Shown one piece after another: positions 22,732 through 31,800 of a DNA stretch of 64,000 bases; within the stretch, counting starts at the first letter, position 1, and each line of letters opens with the position of its first letter. Source of the DNA: JANMJD01 sp963828405 (GTDB lineage: Bacteria > Actinomycetota > Acidimicrobiia > Acidimicrobiales > Ilumatobacteraceae); the NCBI GenBank assembly GCA_963828405.1, contig CAWHEG010000031.1, forward strand, positions 2,976,001 to 3,040,000. The letters run 5' to 3'. A program made the position numbers and the translations under genes. Below the pieces are notes generated by a model. That model was not told the origin of the DNA. It worked only from the letters and a program-made list of their open reading frames with translations, and ran no database searches.

Positions 22732-23370
22732 GTGACCGAGGTGCCGTTCTTGACCGATGACCGAGTGCCCTCGGACGATCCGTACGACGCCCCGGTGCCG
22801 GCGAAGCACGGCGGCATCGGTCGGGCCGTGCGCGAGTGGGTCGTGGTCATCGCCGTGGCGCTCGGCGTCGCCCTGCTGATCAGGGGATTCGCCATCGCGC
22901 CGTTCTACATCCCCAGCGACTCGATGTACGACACGCTCCACACCAAGGATCGGATCCTGGTCAACAAGCTCTCCTACCGGCTCCACGACGTACGCCGCGG
23001 CGACGTCGTGGTGTTCGAGACGCCCCCCGGGGTCAACTTCGGCGACTCGCGGATCAAGGACCTGATCAAGCGCGTCATCGGCCTCCCCGGCGATGTGATC
23101 GAGATCCACGACTGCACCGTCTTCGTCAACGGGCAGCGGCTCTCCGAGCCGTACACCAACGGGGACTGCACCGACCCGGCGACCACGGCGGCCGACCCCG
23201 ACGGTGACGGACGTGTGGTCGTGCCCGAGAAGTCGTACTTCGTGATGGGCGACAACCGGGGTCCGGGCCAGTCGTACGACAGCCGGTTCTGGGGATTCGT
23301 CAACGACGACCTGATCGTCGGACGGGCGTTCGTGGTCATCCTCCCGTTCGGCAACTGGCAGTGGCTGTAG
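22732..23370 (+). CDS. lepB: Signal peptidase I
   Basis: A 212-residue type I signal peptidase that cleaves Sec and Tat signal peptides outside the membrane. One N-terminal membrane segment (about residues 36-53) is followed by FYIPSDSM, where S64 is the nucleophile, and LIKRVIGLPGD, where K113 is the general base. VMGDNRGPGQSYDSR is the conserved box E region. The present start is GTG at 22732, created by the IS110 insertion; the original was most likely ATG in the same codon. A 5-codon ORF (ATG 22719, stop overlapping the GTG) might couple translation. Expression now depends on a promoter within the element or on readthrough. Confidence 0.9.
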   Translation: MTEVPFLTDDRVPSDDPYDAPVPAKHGGIGRAVREWVVVIAVALGVALLIRGFAIAPFYIPSDSMYDTLHTKDRILVNKLSYRLHDVRRGDVVVFETPPGVNFGDSRIKDLIKRVIGLPGDVIEIHDCTVFVNGQRLSEPYTNGDCTDPATTAADPDGDGRVVVPEKSYFVMGDNRGPGQSYDSRFWGFVNDDLIVGRAFVVILPFGNWQWL

Positions 23371-23374
23371 CCCG

Positions 23375-24097
23375 TCAACCGCCGATCTCGCCCGAGAAGG
23401 CCGCCATCATCCGGTCGACCCAGTCGCTGAACAGCCCGTCGACCCCCATCCGAAAGGCGGCCCGCAGGCCGTCGTCGAACTGGATGTCCCAGGACAGGGC
23501 GTAGCGGCCGAAGCGATGGAACAGGGCGACCAGGCCCCCGGTCCAATCGGTGTGGTGCATGTTGATGCCGTCGACGCCCTCGTTGGCAAGGATCGAGGCC
23601 CGACGCTCCGGCCCCTCCTTGATGCGGGCGAGGCGGGTCGATTCGATCAGCTTGACGTCGTCGGACATCGCCCGCAACCCGGCGAGGCCCTGCCAGGTCG
23701 TCTGGCACAACCACAGGCGGGGGAGCAGGTCGGCACCGGCGTCGCGGACGGTGTCGATCACCGTCGGGCCGGCGTCGGGATCCTTGACGTCGAGGGCCAG
23801 GTGGAAGCCGGTGCCGCAGTCGTCGATCAGTTCGGCCAGTGTCGGGATGTGCGGGGGCAGCGCTGACCGGGCCAGATCCCTGATCGGCTGCTTGCGCAGG
23901 CGGGTCTTGACGACCCCGTCGTGATCGAGCACGGCGACGCCGTCGGCGGTGAGCCACACATCGCTCTCCAGGCCTGTCGCGCCGAGGCGCAGGGCGAGGC
24001 GGAACGACTCGAGGGTGTTCTCCGGGGCATGGGCACGCGCCCCGCGATGGGCGAACGCCACTGGCGGATCGTTCAGTGAGGGAAGCCGCTGCTGCAC
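23375..24097 (-). CDS. glpQ: Glycerophosphodiester phosphodiesterase family protein
   Basis: A roughly 240-residue GDPD-family enzyme, which hydrolyses glycerophosphodiesters to glycerol-3-phosphate and an alcohol. The signature AFAHRGARAHAPENTLESF contains the catalytic His and first metal Glu. LESDVWLTADGVAVLDHD provides the Glu-Asp metal pair and second His. LALDVKD supplies a further acidic ligand. No signal peptide is present, so it is probably cytoplasmic. GTG 24097 is chosen; GTG 24061 (VAFAHRG) is an alternative. It converges on lepB with 4 bases between the stops. Confidence 0.88.
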   Translation of the reverse strand: MQQRLPSLNDPPVAFAHRGARAHAPENTLESFRLALRLGATGLESDVWLTADGVAVLDHDGVVKTRLRKQPIRDLARSALPPHIPTLAELIDDCGTGFHLALDVKDPDAGPTVIDTVRDAGADLLPRLWLCQTTWQGLAGLRAMSDDVKLIESTRLARIKEGPERRASILANEGVDGINMHHTDWTGGLVALFHRFGRYALSWDIQFDDGLRAAFRMGVDGLFSDWVDRMMAAFSGEIGG

Positions 24098-24177
24098 CGC
24101 GCGAGTGTCGCAGCGATCGGCGGCTCCCGCACAGCCGCGGCCGGTGGGGGAACCGATCCACCAGGGTGGCTTCCAGA

Positions 24178-24183
24178 TAGTCT
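24178..24183 (+). promoter_or_regulatory. -10-like TAGTCT, leaderless promoter of tatB
   Basis: TAGTCT lies 7 bases before the tatB GTG; it would drive tatB and tatC. Confidence 0.5.
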
Positions 24184-24190
24184 CCTCGAC

Positions 24191-24745
24191 GTGTTCAACG
24201 TGACCGGAGGCGAGGTGGTGATCCTCCTCGTCCTTGCGCTCATCGTGCTCGGGCCCGAGAAGCTGCCCGAGGCGGTGCGCCGCTTCGGGCGGGTCTACGG
24301 AGAAGTCAAGAAGATGAGCATGGGCTTCCAGAGCGAACTGCGCGACGCGCTCGAGGAACCGGTCCGCGAGCTGCGCGAGACGGCCGACATGCTCAAGAAG
24401 AGCATCGACGAGCCGGTGTCGATGGTCCGCGAAGCCGTGCAGCAGCCCGTCGACGAGTTGCGCAGAGGCATCGACGAGACGGCGAACGCAGCCCACGACG
24501 CGGCCGCCGCCGCCGCCGATCCGTTCTCTCGGGCCGCCGGCTTCTCGGCCAGCCCGGTGACGGGTGCGGTCGCCGAACCCGCTGCAGCCGAACCCGCCCC
24601 AGCCGAACCCGCCGACGCCGGGTCCGCCGGCGGCGCCGCCCCGGCAGGGCTGGCGCCGCCTGCCGGGCCGCGGATCTCGGTCGATCCGGTCGTCGCCACG
24701 GCCGAGGCGCTTCCCGCCCCGGGCGACGGAGCCGCAACCGCATGA
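24191..24745 (+). CDS. tatB: Sec-independent translocase protein TatB (TatA/B family)
   Basis: A 184-residue TatA/B-family protein of the twin-arginine system that exports folded proteins. A single N-terminal membrane helix (about residues 7-21) is followed by the LGPEKLPEAVRRFGR hinge and amphipathic helix. A long charged coiled-coil stretch and an Ala/Pro/Glu-rich tail (about residues 110-184) follow. The length, the Glu in GGEVV near the N-terminus and the overlap with tatC (ATGA) favour TatB over TatA. No tatA is seen in the window. Confidence 0.88.
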   Translation: MFNVTGGEVVILLVLALIVLGPEKLPEAVRRFGRVYGEVKKMSMGFQSELRDALEEPVRELRETADMLKKSIDEPVSMVREAVQQPVDELRRGIDETANAAHDAAAAAADPFSRAAGFSASPVTGAVAEPAAAEPAPAEPADAGSAGGAAPAGLAPPAGPRISVDPVVATAEALPAPGDGAATA

Positions 24746-25545
24746 GATGGCCGTGGAAGAGAGCGAACCGCCCCAAGAAGGTGCAGACGCCCGACGACCA
24801 GATGACCCTCACCGAGCATCTCGCCGAGCTGCGCATGCGCATCATCCGCGCCGCGCTCGCCGTGCTCATCGGCTTCGTCATCGTGCTCGCCTTCTACAAC
24901 CCGATCCTCGAGTTCCTGCGCGGCCCGTTCGAGGACATCTGCGCCTCGGCACGCAAGTTCCAGTGCGACGGGACGCTCAACTACTTCAGCCCGCTCGAGG
25001 GATTCGGCACCCGCATCCGCATCGCCAGCTATGGCGGTTTCCTCATCGGGCTACCCGTGATCCTGTGGCAGATCTGGCGTTTCATCGTCCCCGGTCTGCA
25101 CGCCCAGGAGCGCCGCTACGCGATCCCGTTCATCGTGTCGTCGGTGTTCCTCTTCCTGCTCGGCGGCTTCATCGCCTTCTGGACGCTGCCCAAGGCACTC
25201 GAGTTCCTCTTCGACTTCGCCGGCGAGGGCACACGCCCGCTGCTCGGTGTCGCCGAGTACGTCCGGCTCGTCGCCCTGATGATCCTCGCCTTCGGGATCG
25301 GGCTGGAGTTCCCGATCCTGCTCGTGTTCCTGCAGCTCGCCGGGGTGCTGTCGTACCGCTCCCTCCTGCGGCACTGGCGCTACGCGATCGTCGGCATCGT
25401 GCTGTTGGCGGCGGTGATCACCCCATCGGGCGATCCGATCAGCCTCGCAGCACTGTCGGTTCCGATGTTGATCTCGTACTTCGTCGCCGCACTGATCGGT
25501 CGTCGGATCCAGCGTCGCCGGGAGGCCGCGGCCGCGTCCGGATGA
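24742..25545 (+). CDS. tatC: Sec-independent translocase protein TatC
   Basis: TatC (267 residues) is the six-helix receptor of the twin-arginine export system that recognises the RR signal. MTLTEHLAELRMRIIRAAL is the conserved N-terminal entry with the family Glu. SPLEGFGTRIRIASYGG and QIWRFIVPGLHAQERRY are further hallmarks, and the polar break ITPSGDPISLAALSVPM precedes the last helix. ATG 24742 overlaps the tatB stop. helY follows after 22 bases. Confidence 0.95.
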   Translation: MRWPWKRANRPKKVQTPDDQMTLTEHLAELRMRIIRAALAVLIGFVIVLAFYNPILEFLRGPFEDICASARKFQCDGTLNYFSPLEGFGTRIRIASYGGFLIGLPVILWQIWRFIVPGLHAQERRYAIPFIVSSVFLFLLGGFIAFWTLPKALEFLFDFAGEGTRPLLGVAEYVRLVALMILAFGIGLEFPILLVFLQLAGVLSYRSLLRHWRYAIVGIVLLAAVITPSGDPISLAALSVPMLISYFVAALIGRRIQRRREAAAASG

Positions 25546-25567
25546 ACCGGCCGACCGGGGCGCGACG

Positions 25568-28222
25568 ATGAGGCCCGACGCGAAACGTGACGATCGAGGC
25601 GACCGGGCGGCACCCTCGGCCACGCGTCGCCGGTTCGTCGGGCGGCACCCGTTCACCCTCGACGACTTCCAGATCAGGGCGATGGACTGCCTCGATCGTG
25701 GCGACGCCGTGCTGGTGGCCGCCCCGACCGGATCCGGTAAGACGGTCGTCGCCGAGTACGGCATCGACCTTGCGCTCGCCGAGGGCCGCCGGGCCTTCTA
25801 CACCGCCCCGATCAAGGCGCTCTCCAACCAGAAGTACGTCGAGCTGGTCGACATCCACGGCATCGGGAACGTGGGCCTGCTCACCGGCGACAACTCGATC
25901 AATGCCGACGCCGCTGTCGTGGTGATGACCACCGAGGTGTTGCGCAACATGATCTACGCCCGCTCGGGGGCGCTCGACGCGCTCGGTGTCGTCGTGCTCG
26001 ACGAGGTCCACTTCATCCAGGACACCTACCGCGGCCCGGTGTGGGAGGAGGTGATCATCCACCTCCCCCCCGACGTGCTGCTCGTCTGCCTGTCGGCCAC
26101 CGTCTCCAACGCCGCCGAGCTCGCCGACTGGATCACGACCGTGCGTGGGCCGACGGTGGCGATCGTCGAGCACACCCGCCCGGTGCGCCTCGAGCAGCTC
26201 TACATGGTCGGTGACACGACGAACGATCGACTGCACCTGCTCCCGACGCTGGTCGACGGACGTCCGAACCCCGACGCCCAGCGGATCGAGGGCGACGCCG
26301 CCTCGGCCCGACGATACGGACGCGGCGGGGCGCGCCAGGGCGCACGGCGCAAGCTCTACACGCCTTCGCGACCCGAGGTCGTCGAACGCCTCGCCGAGAC
26401 CGACATGCTGCCGGCGATCTACTTCATCTTCAGCCGCCAGCAGTGCGACGACGCGGCGCGCTCGCTGGTGGCCGGCGGTCGCCGGTTGACGACACCGGCG
26501 GAGCGCGGACGGTTGCGGGCGATCGTCGAGGCCCGGCTCGCCGGTCTCGACGATGACGACCTCGACGTGCTCGGCTACGCCACGTTCGTCGCCCAGCTCG
26601 AGGCCGGAGTCGCCAGCCATCACGCCGGGATGGTGCCCCCCTTCAAGGAGGCCGTCGAGGCGTGCTTCGCCGAGGGTCTGGTCAAGGTGGTCTTCGCCAC
26701 CGAGACGCTGGCCGTGGGGATCAACATGCCGGCCCGCACGGTGGTCATCGAGAAGCTCTCGAAGTTCACCGGCGAGCGCCACACCTTCCTCACCGCCGGG
26801 GAGTACACCCAGCTCACCGGCCGCGCCGGACGGCGGGGCATCGACGAGATCGGACACGCCGTGGTCCTGTGGAGCCCGTTCGTGCAGTTCGAGCAGGCCG
26901 CCGCCCTCGCCTCGAGCCGGTCGTTCCATCTCCAGTCGGCGTTCCGCCCGACCTACAACATGGCCGCCAACCTGATTCGCCGGTACTCCCGCGAGGAAGC
27001 CCAGCGGCTGCTCAACCTCTCGTTCGCCCAGTACCAGGCCGATCACGACCTCGTCCGCCTCGAAGTCCGCCTGCGCCGGCGGGAGGCCCAGTGGGAGGAG
27101 CTGCGGGCGGCGGCGACGAGCCCGTTCGGCGACATCGACGACTACCGCGCCGCCCAGACGCGGCGGGACGCCGATCAGGCGGCGGTCGCCGAGATCGACG
27201 CGGCCCTCGACGCCCTGCGTCCCGGCGACGTGATCGACATCCACCACGCGGGGTACTCCGGGCGAGCCGTGGTGATCACCGTCGCCCAGCGCAAGGGCGG
27301 CATCCGGTTGCAGGCGTTGACCACGTCGCGTTCGGTGGTGACGCTGATCGCTGCCGACTTCGCCCAGCCCCCCGCGGCGCTCGCCCGTGTCGACGTGCCC
27401 GTGCCCTACGCGCCCAACCGCCAGACCTTCCTGCGCGAGATCGGCCGCTCGCTCGAACGTCTCCGGCTCCCCTCACGGGCGAATGGTTCCCGACCCGTGG
27501 CCGATGGAGCCGATCACCCGGTCCGCAACGACCCCGACCTCCGCCGCCGTCTGGCCAGCGCCGCCCAGGCCGATCGGGTGGCCAAGGAGCTCGCCCAGAT
27601 GCGCCAGCGGGTGGAGAGCCGGGATCGTTCGGTGGCCAGGGACTTCGAGCGGGTGCTCGCCATCCTCACCCGGCGCGGGTACGTCGACGGCTGGCGGTTG
27701 ACGACACCCGGCACCCTGCTCGCCGGGCTGTTCCACGAGTCGGACCTGCTGATCGCCGAGGCGTTGCGCGCCGGTCACCTCACCGGGCTCGATCCGGCGA
27801 CGACGGCGGGCCTGGTGTCGGTGTTCGTCTACGAGCACCGCTCGAGCGAGCCCGCCCCGGCACCATGGTTCCCGTCCCACTCGGTTCGCGCCCGCTGGCA
27901 GGCGATCGAGGCGCTCAGCGACGACATCCGACGGGCCGAGGAACGCGCCGGCCTGGTGCCCCACCGGGCCCCGGACCCGACCTTCATCGCCCTGGCCTTC
28001 GCCTGGGCCGGCGGTGAGACGTTCGCCGAGGTGGTGGAAGCGGAGGGGGTGTCGGGCGGTGACTTCGTCCGGACGATGCGCCAGCTGCTCGACCTCCTGC
28101 GTCAGATCGCCGTCGTGGCACCCGATGCCCAAACCCGGTCCGCGGCCGACCGGGCCGCCGGCCTGGTCGATCGCGGTGTCGTCGCGGCATCGCTGCCGGT
28201 GGCCGGGGCGCGGATCACGTGA
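25568..28222 (+). CDS. helY: DEAD/DEAH-box RNA helicase of the HelY/Ski2 type
   Basis: An 884-residue superfamily 2 helicase resembling actinobacterial HelY and eukaryotic Ski2/Mtr4 helicases. Motif I is APTGSGKT (about residues 55-62), motif II LDEVHFI, motif III SATVSN, motif V ATETLAVGINMPAR and motif VI TGRAGRRGID. After the RecA domains come a beta-rich insert (about 555-620) and a C-terminal DSHCT-type helical domain. These helicases are thought to act in RNA surveillance; the substrate here is unknown. The position after tatC matches mycobacteria, where helY also follows tatC. Confidence 0.92.
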   Translation: MRPDAKRDDRGDRAAPSATRRRFVGRHPFTLDDFQIRAMDCLDRGDAVLVAAPTGSGKTVVAEYGIDLALAEGRRAFYTAPIKALSNQKYVELVDIHGIGNVGLLTGDNSINADAAVVVMTTEVLRNMIYARSGALDALGVVVLDEVHFIQDTYRGPVWEEVIIHLPPDVLLVCLSATVSNAAELADWITTVRGPTVAIVEHTRPVRLEQLYMVGDTTNDRLHLLPTLVDGRPNPDAQRIEGDAASARRYGRGGARQGARRKLYTPSRPEVVERLAETDMLPAIYFIFSRQQCDDAARSLVAGGRRLTTPAERGRLRAIVEARLAGLDDDDLDVLGYATFVAQLEAGVASHHAGMVPPFKEAVEACFAEGLVKVVFATETLAVGINMPARTVVIEKLSKFTGERHTFLTAGEYTQLTGRAGRRGIDEIGHAVVLWSPFVQFEQAAALASSRSFHLQSAFRPTYNMAANLIRRYSREEAQRLLNLSFAQYQADHDLVRLEVRLRRREAQWEELRAAATSPFGDIDDYRAAQTRRDADQAAVAEIDAALDALRPGDVIDIHHAGYSGRAVVITVAQRKGGIRLQALTTSRSVVTLIAADFAQPPAALARVDVPVPYAPNRQTFLREIGRSLERLRLPSRANGSRPVADGADHPVRNDPDLRRRLASAAQADRVAKELAQMRQRVESRDRSVARDFERVLAILTRRGYVDGWRLTTPGTLLAGLFHESDLLIAEALRAGHLTGLDPATTAGLVSVFVYEHRSSEPAPAPWFPSHSVRARWQAIEALSDDIRRAEERAGLVPHRAPDPTFIALAFAWAGGETFAEVVEAEGVSGGDFVRTMRQLLDLLRQIAVVAPDAQTRSAADRAAGLVDRGVVAASLPVAGARIT

Positions 28223-28824
28223 CGATCCGCGCCGGACGACCCTGGGGCGAGCCGACCGAGGTGCCCGCCGACCTGCAGCTCGTCGCCGACGACAGCGCGC
28301 TGGCCGCACTCGTCGCGACGGCCTCGCCGGGCCCGGTGCGTCCACGGGGCGGCGACCTGGCCCGCACGTTGGGCATCGGGGCGTCGACGCCGGTCCCGCC
28401 CGCCGGCGCCCCGGCGACGGCGTGCCCCGTCGACGTCGGCTGGGCGACGACCGCGGCGGGAACGCGGCCATTCGCCGCCCACTGTGTGGCCCGCGGCCGG
28501 TGGTGGTCGGGGGAGGTGGTGTTGGTGATGAACGCCCAGTACCTCGGCCCGTGGGACGTGGCTCCGCGATCCCACCCCAACGACGGCCGACTCGACGTCC
28601 TCGAGATCGCCGCGGTGATGCCGATCGATCAACGGTGGAAGGCCGCCCGACGGGCGCGACGGGGTGCACATCTGCCCCATCCATCGATCGCCACGTCGCG
28701 CATCGCCGAGCGCAGCTTCCGGTTCAGCCGGCCGCGGTCGATCTGGCTCGACGGCCGCCGTTGGTGCACCGCTGACGAGGTGGTCGTGCGCGTCGTGCCG
28801 GACGCGCTGCTCGTCCTGGTGTGA
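28219..28824 (+). CDS. YegS/diacylglycerol-kinase-like C-terminal domain protein
   Basis: A 201-residue protein that resembles only the C-terminal lipid-binding half of the YegS/diacylglycerol kinase family. LVMNAQYLGPWDVAPRSHPNDGRLDV parallels the family's N-x-Y-x-G-G...P-A-x-x-x-D-G-x-L-D-V segment, and IWLDGRRW parallels the end of the fold. The N-terminal nucleotide-binding half with the GGDGT motif is missing. It overlaps helY by 4 bases (GTGA), so it is cotranslated. Without the catalytic half it is unlikely to be a kinase. The stop codon sits in a hairpin shared with the convergent gene. Confidence 0.6.
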   Translation: MTIRAGRPWGEPTEVPADLQLVADDSALAALVATASPGPVRPRGGDLARTLGIGASTPVPPAGAPATACPVDVGWATTAAGTRPFAAHCVARGRWWSGEVVLVMNAQYLGPWDVAPRSHPNDGRLDVLEIAAVMPIDQRWKAARRARRGAHLPHPSIATSRIAERSFRFSRPRSIWLDGRRWCTADEVVVRVVPDALLVLV

Positions 28825-28856
28825 GCCCGCTGCCCCGGGGGCATCGACGCGCTCAC
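28821..28856. terminator. Convergent hairpin carrying both stop codons
   Basis: GTGAGC (28821-28826) pairs with GCTCAC (28851-28856), with an inner TGCC/GGCA palindrome. The two arms contain the stop codons of the converging genes (TGA at 28822 and, on the minus strand, TGA at 28855). Confidence 0.5.
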
Positions 28857-31800
28857 GGGCCGTAGCGGGTCGACGCACGGCCGGTTGCGGTGCCGATCCC
28901 GGCCGTCACCGCTGCGGCGACCGCCGTCCAGGTGAGGATGTCGAGCCACGGTGTCGCCCCGGGCCATGCAGGACCGGCCGGTTCTGCGGCGAACAGCTGC
29001 CAGGCGGCCTTGGCCACGCCGACGGCGACGAGCAGGACGGCGCCGCCCCAGCCGATGCGCGGCACGTAGTCGCGGCGGTACTCGATCGCCAGGGCGGCGG
29101 CGCCCGCCGTCAGGCCGGGCAGCGTCCCACCGGCCACGCCGAACACGACGAGCGTGGTCAAGGCGACCACGCCGACCGGGACGAACCGGGGGCGGAGCAC
29201 CCGCGCCGGTGGGTCCACCGACGGTGACGGTCGGCGCCGACGCAGGGCGAGAGCGACGGCGAGCAGGCCGGCGACCGTCGAGCCGATGACCGCGATGCCC
29301 ACGCGTCGCTGGGCCGGGATGCGCACCACGACGGTGTGGCGGGTCCCGTCGCCCACGTCCAGCGGCCAGGCGAGGCCGAATCCGTTGGCCGGGTACGACT
29401 CGTCGACTTCGTTGCCGTCGACGGTGGCGACCCATCCGCTGGAGGCACTGGCGGCGCGTACGAGCCACACTCCCGCCGACGCCTTTGGCAGCTTGATGGT
29501 CAGACCGGTGGACCCGTCGAGGGCGACCTCGGGTTCACCGCGGCTCGGTGGCGTGGCCGGACCCGGCGCGGCCGTGGCCGCGGCGGCCGAGGTCATCGTC
29601 AGGCGGTCGACCGCAACCTCGATGCCCGGTGCGCCCAGCCGGCTCGACACGACGGTCACCACCCCGGGCCCCGCCGAGACGGCCTCGCAGCCCGACAGGC
29701 GCAGCCCACCGGACGCGCCCGGTTCGAGTCGGACGGGGATCGCGCGGCCGTCGATCGAGACGAGGTCGCTGCGGCACGTCTGATCGACCTCGGTGACCGC
29801 GGCCAGCGCGTGGGCCGCGCCGGCGAGCTCGAACCGGCCACGTGTGGGCAGGGAGAACGACCGGCGGATCTCCCGCTCCGGGTCGTCGTCCCTCGCTCCC
29901 GACCGCCAGCGCACGAGCGACACCGTGATCGGATGGGTGGCGATCCGGTCGCCGAAGCGCAACAGCTCATCGGGCAGGGCGAGCGTCTCGACGACGGGCG
30001 CCACGCCGGGGATCTCGATCTCGCTGAAGCCCGCTCCGGCACTGGGATCGCCCTCGCCGACCGCCGTGATCTCGACGGCGAGTGTCCGGAACGTCCGGGT
30101 GGTCAGGGCCACACGATGCCCCGCGGGCGGCTCGGTCGCCTGTGGATCGTTGGCGGGCGCGCCGAGGTCGACGTCCTGCGAACGGACGCCGTCGAACTCC
30201 AGATGGACGCCCGTGATCGGCCGGCCGGCCCCCGACCCGGCGCTCTGGTGGAGGACGATCGCCTCGGTGGTGACGGGGCCCGGCAGCTGCAGCACCAATC
30301 GTTCGCCGATCGGCGACGCTCCGCGTCCCACGCGCCACCCGGTGTCGATATCGCCGTCGAACGCCAACGTCGGCCGGTCGCCGGGGACGAAGCGGTCCGG
30401 CGCCCCGTAGCCGGAGCTCGACACGGACACGCCTTCGGGGAGCTCGATGTGCGCCGCATCGTCACCGACGGTGGGACCCAGGCGTTCCCCCGGCGGTCCG
30501 CCCCAGTTGGACGGCGGTCCACTCCTGCTCACCGCCTCGGTCGCGCCGATCGACGGCTGCTCGCCGATCCCGGCGCGCCGTTCGAGCCTGTTGGAGTCGG
30601 TGAGGATCACCGGGGTGTCGGGGTCGACGCGGTCGGCGAGCTCCCGCGAACCGTCCCTCGACGTGGACACGACGAGTTCGGTGCCGGTGAGCAGGCCGGC
30701 GTTGGCCAGGTCGACCAGCCCGCGACCGTCGGCGGCGACGACCGTCGCCTCCGTGGCTTCGAAGATGCGCAGCCGCGGCTGCACACCTGGCACCCTGAAG
30801 ACGGTGACACCGGGTGACCCCGGGCCGTGCTGGCGGAAGGTTCCGACCTCGACGACGTCGCCGAGGTTGCTCGCCGCGGAACGCAGCACCCGCAGGGCCT
30901 CGGTGGCCGCGGCCTGGAATTCGCCATCGTCGTGGCGCACGACGATCGCGCCGATCGCCAGGAGCCTGGCCAGCGGGGCGATCGCCACGGGCTCGAGCGT
31001 CTGGCCGCGCAACTGGTCGTCGATGGCGGCGAGCACGTCGATCGTCGGGCGCTGGCCCAAGATCGGAGTGGTCCGCAGGCCGACGGGGTCGTCGAACAAC
31101 GACGCGCTGATCGGACGGTTGGTCGTCCCCCAGACGTACGACGGCGTCTGCCCGGGGAGCTCGAGGACGTTGAGGTCGGCGGGCATCCCGTTGACAGCAG
31201 CCGCTGCCTGGCGCCAGTAGCCGGGAACACCGTCGCGCAGCAGCAGGTCGGAGTCGATGGCTCGGCCGGTCACGACGGCCGGCACCGTGGCGAGGAGCAC
31301 GAGCCCGGCCGCCAGCTGCGCGCTCCACCAGGCGGTCGCTCGGGCCCTGATCACCGCCCGGACCACCGCCCCGAAGGCCACGGCCAGCGCCAAGGTGAGC
31401 AGCGGCACGGCGCGGGAGGACGGAGCGAACACGCCGCCCAGGCTCGACGCGGTGAGTGCCTTGAACAGCCGGGCCGACGCCTCCCGGTGCTCGACCGGAG
31501 CCGCCCCGACCGACAGCACCATCCCGGCGACGAGCAGGCCGATGAAGTACAGCCGATTGCGGAAGCGGGTCAATGCCAGGCCGCCGAGGCCGATGACCGG
31601 CACGACGAAGCTGAGCAGGATCACCGCCGGCCAACGGTGATAGACCGACGACGCCCACCGACCCGAATCGGCGATGTACGTCTCCCAGCCGCCGAGGCCT
31701 CGCACGACCTCGCTCGGTGTGGTCGCCCGGGCCGAATCGACCCTCGGGTCGTGGAACAGGGCATGGGCGAGCTCGACCCGCGGCGCATAGGCCCAGCCGA

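Larger units (their letters stand above)
20877..22736 (-). mobile_element. IS110-family insertion sequence with passenger gene and bridge RNA
   Basis: The element runs between two copies of TGAC (20877-20880 and 22733-22736); one copy belongs to the target. Joining the outer flanks restores a leaderless lepB start (hexamer TACCGT, then ATG ACC GAG). It contains, in minus-strand order, a 240-base noncoding end, a DEDD transposase and a zinc-ribbon gene that stops about 10 bases from the other end. There are no obvious terminal inverted repeats, as is usual for the IS110 group. Guide matching places the crossover core within GAC at 20878-20880 and 22734-22736. Length is about 1.86 kb. Both genes look intact, so the copy may be active. 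Confidence 0.85.
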
